Below are positions 37,402-52,300 of a stretch of DNA of 64,000 bases, one piece after another. Every line of letters begins with the position of its first letter. Positions within the stretch are counted from its first letter, which is position 1. The notes under the pieces were generated by a model. That model saw nothing but the letters and a program-made list of their open reading frames with translations, was not told the DNA's origin and did no database searches. The stretch is taken from assembly GCA_963669155.1 (NCBI GenBank), contig OZ022591.1, forward strand, positions 9,708,253-9,772,252, read 5' to 3'. Position numbers and translations under genes: made by a program. This DNA comes from Arbacia lixula (lineage: Eukaryota > Echinodermata > Echinoidea > Arbacioida > Arbaciidae).

Positions 37402-38110
37402 CACTGGACTCCAAAAGTTTAGGAACACCTGCATTCAGTGTATAATTGGTAGACTTTGTTGATATTCAGGCTCATAGCATAGTTCAAGTTTTGTTTTAAA
37501 GTGAATAGTATATAAGAATGTACATTTTATCCTTGATTCAAACAAAGTTATACTCTATTAAATGGCTGCCTACCAGTCAATATGGCATTTAATCAAAATG
37601 CTAACCTTTTAATTACATTCGCGTAATCTAGATATCCAGAGCTTTTCACCATTATACAGGGTTAAATGCGTAACTTCATTCATTTTCCTTTTCCTAGTTG
37701 GAAGTCAAACACACAAATAAAATTAAACAATACTTAGTATTTCACTGGTATGGAAACCTCTTTTTTTAAATTCAAAAACATAAATGACAAGAAAGGAGAT
37801 TGAAATCTGTAGACTGGGGCGGCCAATCCATGATTGCCAGGTCTTGTGTCTCTTTCTGTTTCTTAAAGTAGCCTTTGCATATTCTTTGAATAGTCTTGAC
37901 GTGTGCTTTGGGTCATTGTCCTACTGGAAAACGAACCCTCCTCCGATCAGGCGTTTCCCTGAAGGGATTGCCTTCCGCTGTAGGATTGAATGATAGCCTT
38001 GCTGGTTGGGGATACCCTCTTCTCTGTGCAAATAAGAAAGATTGGATGATATCAGAGATAAGGGCGATGTTGCAGATAGGTTTTCCTGGTAGCTACCATT
38101 GATGGTAAGG
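37402..38110 (-). pseudogene. Tc1/mariner transposase remnant (block 1)
   Basis: The left edge, cactggactccaaaagttt, is like a Tc1-type terminal repeat. On the minus strand at 37,960-37,780 the frame reads Q-stop-PKAHVKTIQRI, then MDWPPQSTDFN, which correspond to the QDNDPKH and WPPQSPDLNP(IE) blocks around the second and third catalytic residues of Tc1 transposases. The first catalytic Asp is replaced by a stop and the Glu region is lost. I find no matching right terminal repeat. Dead element. Confidence 0.75.
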
Positions 38111-38401
38111 TAGAATAATTTTAAACCTATATGCAACATTCTCCAGAAAAGTGTAGAAAATCAATGGACAAAAAAAAACGGGCAGAAAAATAATAAGAAG
38201 AGGAATATGGAATAATGAAAATCGGAACAACAAAGATGATAAGGCTCTGGTTGATTGTTGTCATCAGAGATAGAAGGAAAACAATTAAAGTGAATATTTC
38301 AACAACAAAAAAATAAAAGGTTAAGCGATGGTATTGCCAGGAGTTCAGGTGTCGTGACTTCGGGCTTCCGCAATTAAGCTCATAACCCTTACCGACTACC
38401 A

Positions 38402-38652
38402 TTAGTTCCCTTCTGGTATGGCGACCGGCCCATCGCGTATCTCTTCCTACCTCCTAAAAACTATAGCCTATAAAAACTATAGACTCTAACTCTTTAGGGG
38501 AGGAACAAGGGTGATCCCAATGCCTTTGCCGGGCCATCCGACAATCCTTGAACCTTGGTTTTGCAACCTTGGAGTTAGCGGGTTTCGAACCCGTGCTCGC
38601 TAGCACGAGTGTGAGGTAGTCCCGGCGCTTACCCTACCACTAGGCTATAAGA
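38402..38652 (-). mobile_element. tRNA-derived SINE-like unit (block 1)
   Basis: On the minus strand, TAGCCTAGTGGTAGGGT (A box) and ACGGGTTCGAAACCCGC (B box with a 4-5-bp T stem) lie ~45 bases apart at 38,651-38,568, with a long variable region like a type II (Ser/Leu) tRNA. The acceptor stem does not pair, so it is not a functional tRNA. A ~170-base tail follows to ~38,402. Pol III transcription is possible. Confidence 0.6.
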
Positions 38653-38726
38653 CGTCGGTGGTTTTGCTTGGTGATTTTAACGTATAGACTATTCGTTTCA
38701 AATCAACGAGAAAAAAACCAAAAGAG

Positions 38727-38799
38727 CATCTATGTCAGGAATCGAACTCACGACCTTCAGGTTATCAGTCTGACGCTCTACCAACTGAGCCAACAGACC
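38727..38799 (-). tRNA. tRNA-like pseudogene, GAT anticodon (block 1)
   Basis: Minus strand: TGGCTCAGTTGGTAGAGCG matches the D arm and A box perfectly. The anticodon loop is CTGATAA (GAT, Ile-type) on a stem with one mismatch, and GAGTTCGATTCC is a good B box. The T stem and acceptor stem have several mismatches, so this is a pseudogene or a SINE head rather than a working tRNA. Confidence 0.6.
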
Positions 38800-39234
38800 G
38801 ATTGCTGATGTTGGTACCTTTTCAAAGAGTATTAAACATATAAACTTGCAGATTGTCAACAAGTTTTTATTAGTGAGGTAATTTTCTTTTTTATATAAAG
38901 AAATGTGCAATTTATGAAAAACCACATAAGGGAGGGGGGATTTGTTGCCCAAATGTATCCTGAAAGTGAGAACCCTCTAAATCTGATACAATCTTGTAGT
39001 AATATGAACTATGATATGACATCTTATATGCTCTGAGATAATTGGCCATTGAAATGTTCCTACTTTTCCATGGCGCTCGCTTTTCTCTCCGTCTCTCTCC
39101 ACCTCTCTCTCTCCCTCCTCTTCTCTGTTTCTCCCTCCTCTTCTCTCTCTCTCTCTCTCTCTACCCACCCCCACCTCCCTTTCTCTAAAGCCATCTTCGT
39201 TGTTCTTTTCTCTTCCGATGCAAGCATTCTTTCA

Positions 39235-39468
39235 TATAGAGTACCGAAGTGGTGTCATCATATGAACATGTTGTCAAGACAAATTGGCTCTAAACAAACT
39301 CACTCCACTGAGAGGTTTACCTGTCCGATACTGTTTATCGGGCTAGTGTCCGACATTCTCAATGACATTTCCCGTTGTAATCACCGCTGTTTGTTCTGCC
39401 CGTATTGTTTAGAGCCATTTGTCTTTGACAATAATGCTAAAATGGCGTCACACCTCGGTACTCTATAT
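39235..39468. mobile_element. Palindromic MITE F4 (block 1)
   Basis: Arms atatagagtaccgaagtg and its inverse cacctcggtactctatat bound a 234-bp element. Inner pieces (gacaaattggctctaaac and gtttagagccatttgtc) also mirror. Related degenerate copies occur at ~35,580 and ~54,060, with half a copy near 4335-4425. Confidence 0.8.
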
Positions 39469-39588
39469 TCAGATAAGCAGACGTAGACGGTTACTTATTT
39501 TCCCCACATATATACTTTTTATTCTTGAATGCATCAACATTTTCAAATTCATGACATATATCAATACGGTCATGATGAAACTGATCCA

Positions 39589-39962
39589 TGTATAATCATG
39601 TAAATGCTCATTGCTTTGATGAAGGAAACACTCAAATATCTATATTGTGGATGCAGAGAATTGTCCTAGTCGAAACTCAATTCAGACAGTGATGCAACAC
39701 ATTGGTAATTGTCGACAAAAACTCTCCTGAATATAAAAAGTCATGTTGTTTTCTTACATATTATTTCTTACATTTACTGATCATGTATAATCATGTAAAT
39801 GCTCATTGCTTTGATGAAGGAAACACTCAAATATCTATATTGTGGATGCAGAGAATTTCCCTAGTCAAAATTCAATTCAAACAGTGATGCAACACCTTGG
39901 CAATTCTCGACAAAAACTCTCCTGAATATAAAAAGTCATGTTGTTTTCTTACATATTATTTT
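39589..39962. repeat. 195-bp tandem duplication (block 1)
   Basis: Two direct copies start at 39,589 and 39,784 (tgtataatcatgtaaatgct ... aaaagtcatgttgttttctt). Non-coding. The same pair is present at 60,150 and 60,345. Confidence 0.9.
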
Positions 39963-42300
39963 CTGGCTGAGCCTCCCCTCTCCCCACAAAAATACAACTA
40001 AAATCAGAGTAAGAAAGTAAAATAATTTCTTACAAATTAAAATTGAAAATGAGAATGAAGGATATTAGGGATATGTGACAAACATACATTTTATTTCAAG
40101 AACTAAAAATAAAAAAAACACATACCTGTTTTTTTTATGCTGTCTTTATTAAACGCATAGAAATATAACTTATTAAATTCTTATTTATTCCATCCTTAAA
40201 AAGATAAGTACATTTATACTAGGATCCCTTATACCATAGTCACAACCAGCCGTCCGTGTTTTTCTTGCCAACTTCTACGACCCTGCGTCGTCCTTGCGTC
40301 CGACGCAAGGAGTTTCAGCGAAACCCGACGCAGACCACAAGCAGAGAGAAGCATATATGTATATGTGAAGGAACATCTCGGGGGAAATCAAGAAAAACCG
40401 AGCTGTACACTCTAAAATGCAAAGAAGCTAGGCCACTTGAATCACCAACTAGATACTTTACACACGCCAACACTGATTCTGATAACATGAATATATAGAT
40501 ATACAATGTACATGATGGATAACTTATATCGTTGGAGATTCACATGCAATAGAATGTCATTTGAGAGAGAAGTGGTTTGTTCAAACATTGCTTTCCTCAA
40601 TTAAATACAACCACAATTATTCTGCTTCTTGTAGAGAATGAATTCCATGTCATGTTCTTGCATCAATACTGTGCACTTCACATGCTATTACTTGCAACAC
40701 AGGCGTGTGTGACGGGGATATGTGTCGAACAATGATCCATGCCGCCGGTCTCTCACACTAATACATCATGGGACGACTTTCCCTTATATGTGCAGTATTG
40801 AGAATTCAACGTGCTTCACATAATCCTTTAATCCTAATACTCGACGGGGGTGCATTATTCCCCCACCCCCCGTCAATTTTTGTCGGTCCTTCCGAACACC
40901 TCAATATTTCGAAACGAACATGTTTTTTTCTGATCCTTTCCGCACATTTCGATACCAAATTTATGACGATCGGACCTACCGTGCCTATATCAGATTACGT
41001 TTACCAAACATATGTCAGTGACATTTCGTTATTTTTCTATATGACTGAGCACAACCATATGGACAGAATCATGCAGGAGATTTCCCATTTTATGTAAATA
41101 CTTTTCTAATAGGTAGTGTAAATAATTACAACACACACAAACCCACATACATCCAGATTCACACACACTGACACCCAAATCGCAAAATGCGCTTGATGAA
41201 AAACAATGAAATACGTGAGAAATAATTACCACAACCTATCCTTTTTTTAGGCATTGATGAGGGATTTGTGAAACACATTTGTACCAGAAATTGATATTCC
41301 TGAGGCCTTATCTATTGATTTCTTGCATAAATGAGCATACATTATTGAATTTAAAAAATAAAGGCACTTTCGTAAATTTAGCTATACAACTTGTAGAGTA
41401 CATAATTCTTGACCTTCATGAAAAAAATTGAGGGAATCGGGCGGCCCATGGCCATAATGCCCCCCCCCCCCCTTACATGCTTTGAAATACCCCGGTAGTA
41501 TGAGGATTAAGAGAAGTGGTGTCATTCTTTGTTCAAAAGTATTCATGCATGCAATCCAACTTTTCGTGAAATAATTCAACGATCATGATTTGCCTTGTGG
41601 TCTTTCCAAGCTATCTTGATAGTTAATGACTGCTTGATATACTATCTCTCTCTCTCTCTTTCTCTCTCTGGGTACTTTGTCGTGTGACGTAGGCGATCAT
41701 GGAGTGCCACAAAGTTCTCTGTATTGAGCTCTTTGTATCAATTGCATAATCATGGTAAACCAGTCAGTCAGGATGCTTATCAACTTAATAATCCTTCTTC
41801 CCATGCCCCATACCCCTGGTTCTTTTTCATCAATCCAAACTCTTTCAAGTAAACTTTACACAGTATACGACGTACAAAATCTCAACCTTCAGATTCTTGG
41901 CTCACATATCAGTTTCATAATATATATACATGATAATGAAACATTCTTCTTTGTGTGACATAACACATACAGCTATGACTTGAGTGATATGTCACAAGTT
42001 AGGTAAATACTCGTTCTAAGCATATCTGAATATGATCCGCTATTACGGTGAACATGTCTACTGACTGTCCAATGGGTGGATACAAAATACGTTTTGTTCC
42101 CCTGCATCAGTTATAAACTAATGCTTAATACCCCAAAGGAGATGCAGTCCGCTGGTTCAATAATGATGTGCGAGTTTCGGCATGTAAACAATTAAGATTG
42201 GCGGTTTTTTTTCTGACCAGTCGATCCTAAAGCTCGCAGCTTAATCAAGAGAGAGATGTGTCGCTGATATTTATATAGGACATGTGTGGAGTTACCCCGG
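39963..42300. other. Non-coding part of duplicated block 1
   Basis: No gene supported. Short open frames here are preserved in block 2 only because the whole block is a recent copy. (TC)n lies at 41,644-41,669, a CA-rich tract near 41,130-41,170, and C-runs at 40,861 and 41,461. Confidence 0.5.
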
Positions 42301-42314
42301 TGTTCCTCTGTGGG

Positions 42315-42735
42315 AAAGTCCACCCTTCAATGACCTCTCCCTAAGGAGAGATGTAGCGTTGATTAGTTGAGCTACCTCTGCGCGTTCTCTTCAAATCGTT
42401 CCAAAGCTTATCCGTTAATTCATCGTGACCTTTATTTTAGGCAAGATTTAGAGTTGATTTGTTGCGCTAGCTCAGCGGGCTCTCTTTCTCCCTTACCATT
42501 TTGTCAAGTCTCGCAAAAGTCCATCCTAATGGCATCTCTGGTAAGAGAGATTTCTTGTTCATTTGTCAAGCTGGCTGCGCGGATTAATTATCTCCCTCTC
42601 TCATCCTTCGTTAAGTCGTGGCAAAGTCCATCCTTCAGTCTATAGTGACCACTCCTTTAGGAAGATTTAGCCTAGTGTTCATTTGTTGAGCTCCGCGAGT
42701 TCTCGACAATCTTCCTCACTCATTCTACTTTAATT
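42315..42735. repeat. Degenerate ~108-bp tandem repeat, four units (block 1)
   Basis: Units start with (a)aagtccatcctt-like words at 42,315, 42,403, 42,516 and 42,623. Each then has a gtgacc..cttta(a/g)g segment, a ttgattagttgagct-like word, a GCGcg/GCGgg word and a pyrimidine-rich end (tctctttctccc). Spacing is 88, 113 and 107 bases. Copied at 62,876-63,297. Confidence 0.65.
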
Positions 42736-42818
42736 CGGCCTGCTTTGGCGCTTCCTACCGTAGCGTCCCCGCCGACGACGGAATTCTTATGGAATTCTCG
42801 CTTTCCTTCACACATTAA

Positions 42819-43374
42819 AGGGTTATTAAATTAGAAAAATAAGTTCCCACTAATCTATGTAAAATTATCCATTAAAAACGAATTTTACATTCGTTTGCCG
42901 CAATAAAGTCTCATTTTGACGAAAATTTGAAAAAAACGCACGCCTCCAGTGACGTATGAGAAGTCAAAATGCCATAAATGCCAACGGCGTAAATAAAATG
43001 TTTTATTCATGCAATTCAAACAATACGTTACCAATGGGAACCCCAAAGCTTGTCCGAGGTTTTTCTGAGTAGCAACAACTAATAGATTCAAAGTGCATTC
43101 CATCCATTGAATCTGAATGACAAGATACAGGTGAATGCAATAACGCGTTACTACGCAGTTAGGGGGAAAATTGTGAATACATTACGAAAATGGTCTATTG
43201 TTGACTTCCGTACAATCTATGAAATTTTGACTTCTCATACGTCACTGGAGGCGTTCGTTTTTTCAAATTTTCGTCAAAATGAGACTTTATTGCGGCAAAC
43301 GAATGTGAAATTCGTTTTTAGTGGATCATTTTACATAGCTTAATGTGAACTTATATTTCTAATTTAGTAACCCT
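42819..43374. mobile_element. Palindromic TTAA MITE F3 (block 1)
   Basis: The 556-bp element starts agggttattaaattagaaa and ends tttctaatttagtaaccct, with long inverted arms (acgcctccagtgacgtatgag mirrored by ctcatacgtcactggaggcg). TTAA flanks both sides (42,815-42,818 and 43,375-43,378). An empty paralogous site at about 43,764-43,778 reads acattaatgaatc, with one TTAA. Non-autonomous. Confidence 0.92.
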
Positions 43375-46300
43375 TTAATGAATCATTATGAATTATGATT
43401 CCCCAAGATGTAAATTACTGCTGAGTTTCTCTAACTGGAACGTGCGGCAGCGCTGCAGTGTCAGCTTGCTCATGAAACCGTAGATGCTCTCCTCCTACTC
43501 GTCTACACTGTGCTTCGCAAAGTGGGGAGCTCTGCAACACTTGACGTCAAGGTTGCTCTCCACATGCTTGCGCCACGTTTTCCTTGGCCGTGGCGATCGG
43601 GTCATCGCGAGAGAAGAGGTTCAGGGCGGGCGCCTTGACCGGGCGGCGAGTAAAGATCTCATTCACCTGAAGGACAATGCAGAACAATAGGACCGTTAAT
43701 AAACTCTGCTTTGTTTCTTTGGAAGTTCTTATGGAATTCTCGCTTTCCTTCATACATTAATGAATCATTATGAATTATGATTCCCCAAGATATGAATTAC
43801 TGCTGAGTTTATGCCTTGTAAAATGTTAGAAATATGTGACTTGTTTGAGACCGAGTCTCCGCGAGACTAGACTGGTCTCCGAGAAGTCATCGTGAATTCG
43901 AATGCGTTTGATTTTTTTTCAAGTCTCCTGTAAGTCTCTGTAACTTATCTATGCTGCCCTTGCGACATCTCCACCAATGAGACGGACCTTTAACTCTTAC
44001 ATTACCATTCCCTGAAAACCACATTTGCTTACTACACATTTTCGCGCCAATGCTCACGGGAGAGTCCACCCTTCAAGCTCACCTTGACGATGCTATCCAT
44101 GGTGTACTTGTTGGTCAGCCAATAGTAGGTCTCTGCAACCCTCTTGATGACAAACTGTTGGCGGCCTGCGAGTATACCCTCGTAGCTATTCATGGAGAGA
44201 ATACAACTGTACAGATCTGATCAACGATGCGGTAACACACCGATGCATAAAAGGCCTAACGGCTACTCTGCTCCGCAGACGCGCGTTTCTCCTCCCTCTG
44301 ATGCATCCATCCGGTCGAGCATCTCGGCGTACACGTGGCTGCTGACGGAGAAGGCATGGACCAGGAGAGGGCGTGTGTCGCCGTCCGTGACATAATCCAG
44401 GATCTCCCGCGCGATCTCCTTGGCGTTGGCGGGCTAGACGATGTCGATGGGTCGCGTCTTGACCACCAGTACATCGAACCTAGAACAACTAAAAAAATAT
44501 ACAACATTGAAACATGTATTATATCAACATATGACTTAACATAGGAAAATATAAATACTGACTGATCGGCAAAAGCGACGATTAATAAAAAGCGGCACAA
44601 TATGAGTATTGCAGAGATGTAAGTATAAACAATGATTGATTGATTGATTGATTGATAAGAAATTAACGACACTACTAACACTTGAGTGTCATATAAGTGG
44701 CGAACAGTTTATCTAAAAAGATTATACAATTCAAGTTTCCCCAATATGATTTACAGAATTTGAGCAGGATTATAAATTACAAATAAATCAATATGTAAAC
44801 TACTTCTTCGGGATAACTTCCCTACTCTTTATGAAAAGAGAAGCAGGTTCTTTAACGTGCCAATGGTGTGACTCTCCTTTACACGGGACCGACGGTTTAA
44901 AGTCTCCTCCGAAAGACTAGGCAATTGGAATAAAATACCTTGCCCAAGGGTATACCTGTTGTGATTGGGACACGATCAGTTTCCCACTTAAAGTCTAGTG
45001 TAAAGATTGATCTTCTTTAGAAAGTTTATAACACATAATCGCGAAATATCTCTAAATAATGTCTTGAGGTCAGGACAATCAAAAGGTTAATACGAATATT
45101 TGCAAGTTCAACACATTCAAGGAGAATATGTTTAATTGTTAGTGTATAATTACATGATATGCATTGAGGTGGATTTTCTACTGCAAATACGTATGCATCA
45201 GTCAAATGAGAATGCCCAATACGAGCACGGGCCAAGTATAAACAATGCAGAAAAAGGTTCACCCGTAATGCCTCAGTGGCTTGATAAATTGGGTACACCT
45301 ATGTAAAAAGAGCATGCAGATAAATAAAATTACATCGGGGAGCTAAAGCTGTTAACTTATTTTATTCTATGTTGCGCCAGGTAACGAGTATTTAGAGAGG
45401 AGGAATGCTGTTTGTCACACTGTGGGGTTCTTCATAAATAAAATGAATAAATAATAAAAATCGGAACTAATGTTTATGTAGTTTCAAAATTAAACTTTAA
45501 TAATAAGGAATGCATGAAATAATCAGTTTATAATGAAACGCAATAACAGACACATAGCAATTGAATTGAACAGTGAAATGTTGCCTCAATACAATAATTT
45601 TTAAATAGGAATGAGGATGGATAAACAATCAAATATTTTCCGATTGACTCTGTCTGCTAGTCATATATATATCAAAAGTAATGAATGAAATTATGGTTTA
45701 CATCAAACTATCTTCGGTACAGATATCAAAACCTGCATATGGCCAGTTGGTAATGTTCAGCGCAGTGTGCAGCGTCAATACAACCCGGTTGCCTTGGCGA
45801 CGCGATCGCGATAACGTTGATTTTTGAAGCGCGAGTTCAACAAAAGACCCGCTGTCGAGGTTACACGGTAGGACGTCGATGCCCGAGCTGAGGTGGTTGT
45901 AGCAGGGATGTGTTATGGAAGGAAATGAAGCAACTCTCTTTCTTTGAACCCATGTGCCAAGCCGCTGAAAAGTTATGGTGTTCTCAACAGGTGCTGTTCA
46001 GGTGTTCGAACAATTATGAACATGATTGTGTGGCAACGGCTTCTCGGAGAGAACAAAAGAAATGTACGGTCTCATTTCGCTTGTCCCGTTGTGTTAATGG
46101 CATTAATACTTCCATGAGCACAACAGGTATCAGCAAACACAAATAAATATTTTTTTTCAAGTAAAATATCTCTGCTGCACGCAAACACACACAAACGCCG
46201 TTAATGTTAATACACAGCTTAATATATCATTTTGAGAGTGGTTGAATCCCCCAAATGCACAAGATGTCGGAAAGTGAAGAAATTGGTCAATTTTGTAAGT

Positions 46301-49300
46301 AATACAAATAGCTTATATGTCCGATTTTTAATGATTCCTCAATACTTTTCGAAACAAAAGCAGAGTATTAGGATCTGTCATTATCTGTCGTTAATTTCCT
46401 TATAGTTTGCAAACGATTTTGTCAAAAACAAAACGTCTACAGACAAATGGGAAATTAAAGAAATTTCTTTTCAAGTTGACATCAGCTAAATGTCGGCTCG
46501 GCACATGGAACATCAAAGCATTGTCATGATTATGGAATTCTTTTGACATTCATGAGCACGCTTTAGAACCCATATAGATGTTTGAATGTATTATGCTCGA
46601 GTTTCTACTCCTTCCTACAACTTCCCTGGTTGTAGTTGCGATCTTCGATGCTCGGCGACGTCGATGAGGGAGACCAGGAAACAGTCACCGCCCGGTCTGG
46701 GTGCAACGGCACGTGATGGCTGTACCCTTGATTACGGCTGAAATATAAATAGTTACACCGCATCATAAATATACATTCAACCCAAGTATAACTTGTACGC
46801 TTTAACTTTATATCTTGTAAAGCACACGACATCTTAAAATGACAATAATCACACCATTTGGTTTACCGAATAGACTTCGCCAAAAAAAAAAAAAAAAACA
46901 GCAACCGGATATCTCCTCGATATCTCCAATTAGTATAATAGCCATTTACTAGCATAATAATGTCCAGTGCTAGAATGATTCATACCTCTGGCATGTACAA
47001 TACTTCCATTTAACCAGTAACCATTACTTCTGACCGCTTGTTAACAAAATGCGTAAGTTGCATAAACCATTGATTATCAAAACATATAGCGACGCTAAAG
47101 TAGTTCTCATTTTCATCCCAATATAAATATATGCCGTAAATACATGGTGGTACCAATCAATGAGAAATACCCAACAATATAGGCTTCCTCAAAGTTCGAC
47201 ATGGCTGACATAAAATGGCCGACTTTTGTTACTTGCCGAAAGAGGGCGTTTATGACATTTGACTACTAATTAAACACATTTTCAGTTTTTGCTGAAAAAT
47301 ACATACGTTCACTTTCCGAACTAGAAGAAATAATTTAATTCAAATGGTAATTTTCGTGTCAGAAATTGTTTGCATTTAAAATGTTTACTTTAGTTGAAAG
47401 CACTGATTTTTAGAAAGCCAAACTTCAAGTGAAAGATTTGCCTATACAGAAATTAAACAGTTGTAGAAACCCCCCGCAAACTGGCATGTTTCAGACTTAC
47501 AGTTATTTTGAAGAATTGAAGACCCTGTTGCCTGCCTCCCGGAGGAATTTGTGTCCACACGACGGCCGTCTGCACTTCCTGCTCATGACAGCAGAAACAG
47601 TGGCACCTACAGTTGGAGAGGATACACTCACTCTCATGCAGCAAGTCCCCAGACTTCCCCGACTCTCTCCCGCAAACAGGACTCCTCCCCGTGGGTGACA
47701 AAACAGGTCTTTCGTTAATCACGACACACACCACTCCCTCAAACTCATGTACTCTCGGACCCTCGTTCCATCGTACCGAAACAAAATCTACCAATCATGT
47801 TCTCCCATGTGCTCACGTCACTTACTATTACATAATACCCTTAGGGCAATAATCAGGCAAACCGAAAAAACGCAGGTAACAATAAATTAGGCACGGCTCC
47901 TAGCTGCGAAAAGGATAGACAAAAGAATTAAGAATGCGATGCATCCAGTGCGCCACAGAGCCTAGGTTACCTATATTATAAAACATATGGTATAAGGGCT
48001 TTTAGAAGATGAGTCGAATTAACTCGGCCATGTGGTGTTTAAAGATATTACAAAAGGAACACATTACTGAGCAACGTGGCTTCTATTGCCAGTCAGTAAG
48101 CCTTTGTAATTTGGCTTACATTCTATTTTAACACTGTTTACAAGTTGATTTTAAAAGAATTACGAAACTAAGCATTCTGAATGTGGGCTGGTAATGAATT
48201 CTAGGTCACTAGACCTTAACAACGCGCTGATTTGGAAAGAGTATTTTGTATTTTACTTTCCACATGTGGAATTTAACAGGTTGAAGGGTATTGTACTGAT
48301 GAATTTCAGCACATCCGGACGGGAATATGAATGGATCATAAAAAGGCACAGAGAGAGAGAGAGATGAGAATGGGGGGAGGGGGGGGGGGGGGGGGGAGTT
48401 GGGTAGATGGGGAGCGAGAGATAGTAAGCAAATAATCAACATCGGCGAAGGTGATGGGACGAACTATCACTTCCAAGGCGAGCTATCTTTCCGAAGCGTA
48501 AGCTGAGGAAAGATAGCGTATACGCGCAGATCGCCGAGGAAGTGATAGTTCGTCTCATTGCCTGAAAGCAAAAGTTGATTATTTGCTTTATATTCCACAT
48601 CTGATACCAACAATCTATACAATAAATGACAATTTAACGTACGAAAGCGTTCGGGTCGGTGTGGCTACATGATCGTACTTTTTGGTTTCATATTCACGCG
48701 ACGCTCCGAAACCCAGAAGCAAATTGACTTTGTGCACGTTACGATATAGACTCTACAAATTCCAACGAACACTATGCTATAGTGACGCTCATTCGTAAGA
48801 TTTTGTCGGAAAAGCAAGAAGTAATCGAAATTCGCTTACCTGTGCGGTATCGGTGAGAACAAAGATCCTCCGAGAATACCTTTCATAATTGACATAAAAT
48901 ACAGGAAAGTGAAATTATAGGTCAAATTTGGTACGAGGTAGTAAAGAATTGCACACTTGCTTTGGTGGAATACTGTGTGGGGAAAATGGAAGGCTTGCAC
49001 TGCTTGTACGTACGCCCGGCGCAGCGCGCTATAACCACAAATTTGTAATTACCGTGCACCGCGGCGTCGCATGCGCCGAGCTACGCGCGTTTATTTCGCG
49101 CGAACTCAAAATATTGACCAGGCGTTAGGAATGTGAGGCGTGAAGAGATCGGCAAAACCAAAAAGTACTATCACCTAGAGTATAACGAACTTTTCTTCTC
49201 AGGTGATCAGATGGGAAAAACTACGCTTCATCACGTGATCAACTCTTGACCAATCATATAGCAACATTCTTAGTACATGTATGTGGGATATAAACAGAGT

Positions 49301-52300
49301 GAGAAAGATAGGGGGAAAGAGCGAAAGGGAAATAAAATGGGATACAGATAAAGAAAAGGAGAATGGCAAAAAAGAGAGAGAAAGATTCATGAAGAGCTCT
49401 TGAAATCACTTATCAATGCACACAAACAAGCCTTCAACATATTTTCTCTTTGTCTGAATTCAGGTTTTTGTCTGAACAATTAACGGCCTCCATCACCACT
49501 TTCTATCTTCCTCTATTCTTTCACATACGCAGAATTACATAACTCTCTTTCACTCTTTCCTCATCCCCCCTCCCCCATTACCCTCTTCCTGATTCCTCAT
49601 ATCCACGATTTCACCTCTCCGTTTTCTTCTGGGCCCTCTCATTTTAACTCTCGTTTGTTCATTATATTATCTCTAAAGACATACATTCTCCAAACGCACG
49701 GACACACACTCACTCATACATGTCTATGGCCCCCCTCCCCCCCCCCTCCAACCACACACACACACACCCCTTTCGCGCGCTCTCGCTCTCACTTCTGGCT
49801 TTATTTCTTTCTTTGCTGTCTCCCACTTTATCCTAACCCATCCCAATCATAATGTCTCTTCTTTCTCATGTTCATTTCGATACTCTTCCAGATCGACCCC
49901 CCCCCCCCCCCAACGCACTCACACATACGCCGAGCCACACACACATCCCAATAACAGCCGTCCACAGTGATACGCACGTATGATATTAGCCCCGGGACTG
50001 CTCCCGCGCAGCTCACTTCGTGAGCGGGCTGGTCGCAGTAGTATGATATAATTATAATCTTGTCAGTAATTTAAAACATAATAAGGCAAATTCTTAAAAG
50101 TTTTTATAAGCATGCTTAACGTATTCCCATATAGAGAGTGGCCGTAGAATTGCAATACAAATCGTACACAATCAAGACCAAAACGGCTGCTGACACGAAA
50201 AACGGGAAGAAAGTGTTTCCGACGGAGTCAAACATGATTGGATTGATGGCGCCTCAAATCGAACTGAAACAAATCCGCTCAAAATACACCTCCCTCTGCA
50301 AAAACTGCAGCCGAATTAAGACGTGTACCATTAAAACTGACAAAGGCTTGCAGTTAATAGCAGCACGTCATGAATTCAGAACGATAAATGATGGATGTTG
50401 CAGCAAACATGTGGAGCGCCGAGTCTCCTTTTTGCGTGTACATGTATGTGCAATCGAACGGTAGGCGCAACGCACTGCTCAAAATCTCCCGCGATAGCAC
50501 GTATAGCGCTAAAACACGCCCAGTCTGTGCAGGTGCACGAATTGTTATGTTTATAAACGGTAGCGTTCCAGCTGGTGCGGTGGATTTGGCTGAAATGAGA
50601 AATCGTTACCGGTGTGATGGCATATTCCGTTCCCATTATATTTGGTTCACAGAACCAAATATCCCGGTATATATCGTTCTGGAACACGATATACCGGTAT
50701 ATTATGTTCCAGTGGTATGGCATATGTCGTTCTCATTGGCAGATATCGTTCCAACTTACCAAGTGTCGTTTTCGCGTACACTTTTGGGCGATCGGAAATA
50801 ATCGCTAACTTATATGGCTTGAGAGAACGAGACACTTTCCCATAGATAAGCACAGTAATCGCACACCGCTAGCGAGCAAGTTTCCACACGTTAATATATA
50901 ATTGAAGTAAGCAACCATTTTCAATGTGCTATCCACATCTTCGAATCACTGACAGCCTTTTCGTATCAATTGTACATTGAGATGCTGTACTAGAGTCGAT
51001 GTAGCCTTTTGACATGGCACTGTGGGTGTGGGTTGTCCATCAGTTGTATCAGCAGTTGTATCCACGGAACTATCCCGAGCGCCGAAATATGCCGACACTC
51101 CATAAACCTCTAATTTAGGACTAGAAGAGGTCACCAGTCGTGCGTAATTTCCAAAAGAATTAGATGGGGGAATCGGTCAAATTATGTGAAATATATTGTT
51201 TCTCGGGGAGACAAGGAAGCACCCTTTGAGCCGTCATATAGGCACACTATGCTCTCATTCAATGAACATTTTATATAAGTAAGTGTCACTATTATACCAA
51301 AACCTGAGTCATTTTTTAGACAATTTCAGTGCAGTTCTTTAAATGCATTTGGAAAGGTATGAATCCATATTAACTTGTTTGTCATCGACATATGGTAGAG
51401 CAGGTTAGTCAAACAATTATCACCAAGGCAATGGATAGTAAAATGGTATCATAATGGATAACTGCATTTTTATCACTCGGCCGTTCACAGATTTTTCATT
51501 GAGAGACATGTTAAATAAATTTTTGTTATAGAAATAAATACGAGAAACGAATCCCATCTGAGCAAAATGAATGTGAGACTCTTGATTCGAAAAGGTGATG
51601 CATGAGAACGTTTCCTGATTCCAATATTTGGTTTTGACATGAAGACTCTCTCATGTCTTTGGCTGTGAATGTGATATGTGACAGCTTTTTCATTATTACG
51701 AGCATATATCAAATCACTACTCTAGTACACTCCCCTTCCGTCCACATAGATCACAGCTGATACAAAATATGGTGCCCCAGATTAAACACCCCACCCTCTC
51801 GACCGTTCATGTAATTGGCTGCTGAGGGAAGAGTTGCTGGATATTAATTGCTCGATAACCGTTGGATCAGTGCCATCACTGTCATCACTTTAGGTATACA
51901 GTTTGCGCTTTTCCGCAATAACGGTTAAGTGCATCGTGAAGGTCTGTATAGATTTCCATTGAGCTCCATCCCCATGAAATAGCGAAATATTCTCCGTAGA
52001 ACCTGACGAAAACAACATGCCCAACAATACAATGGCAACCACCATTTTGACCACCTTGATATATTCTATCCCCATTGCAATATGTATGCCTTTCATCATT
52101 GTGGGAAACATACTGGTGATTTTAGCGGTTTACCGGAATCGTGAACTGCGTACTCCAAGCAACCTGATCTTCACTAGCCTCGCCATTGCCGATCTCTTGT
52201 CCGGACTGTGCACAAGTCCCCTAAAAATTTACATCCTCGATGACATCGGTACATGCCAATTAAATCGGCATTTTGTTGGATTATTGTTTTATTTCTTGGG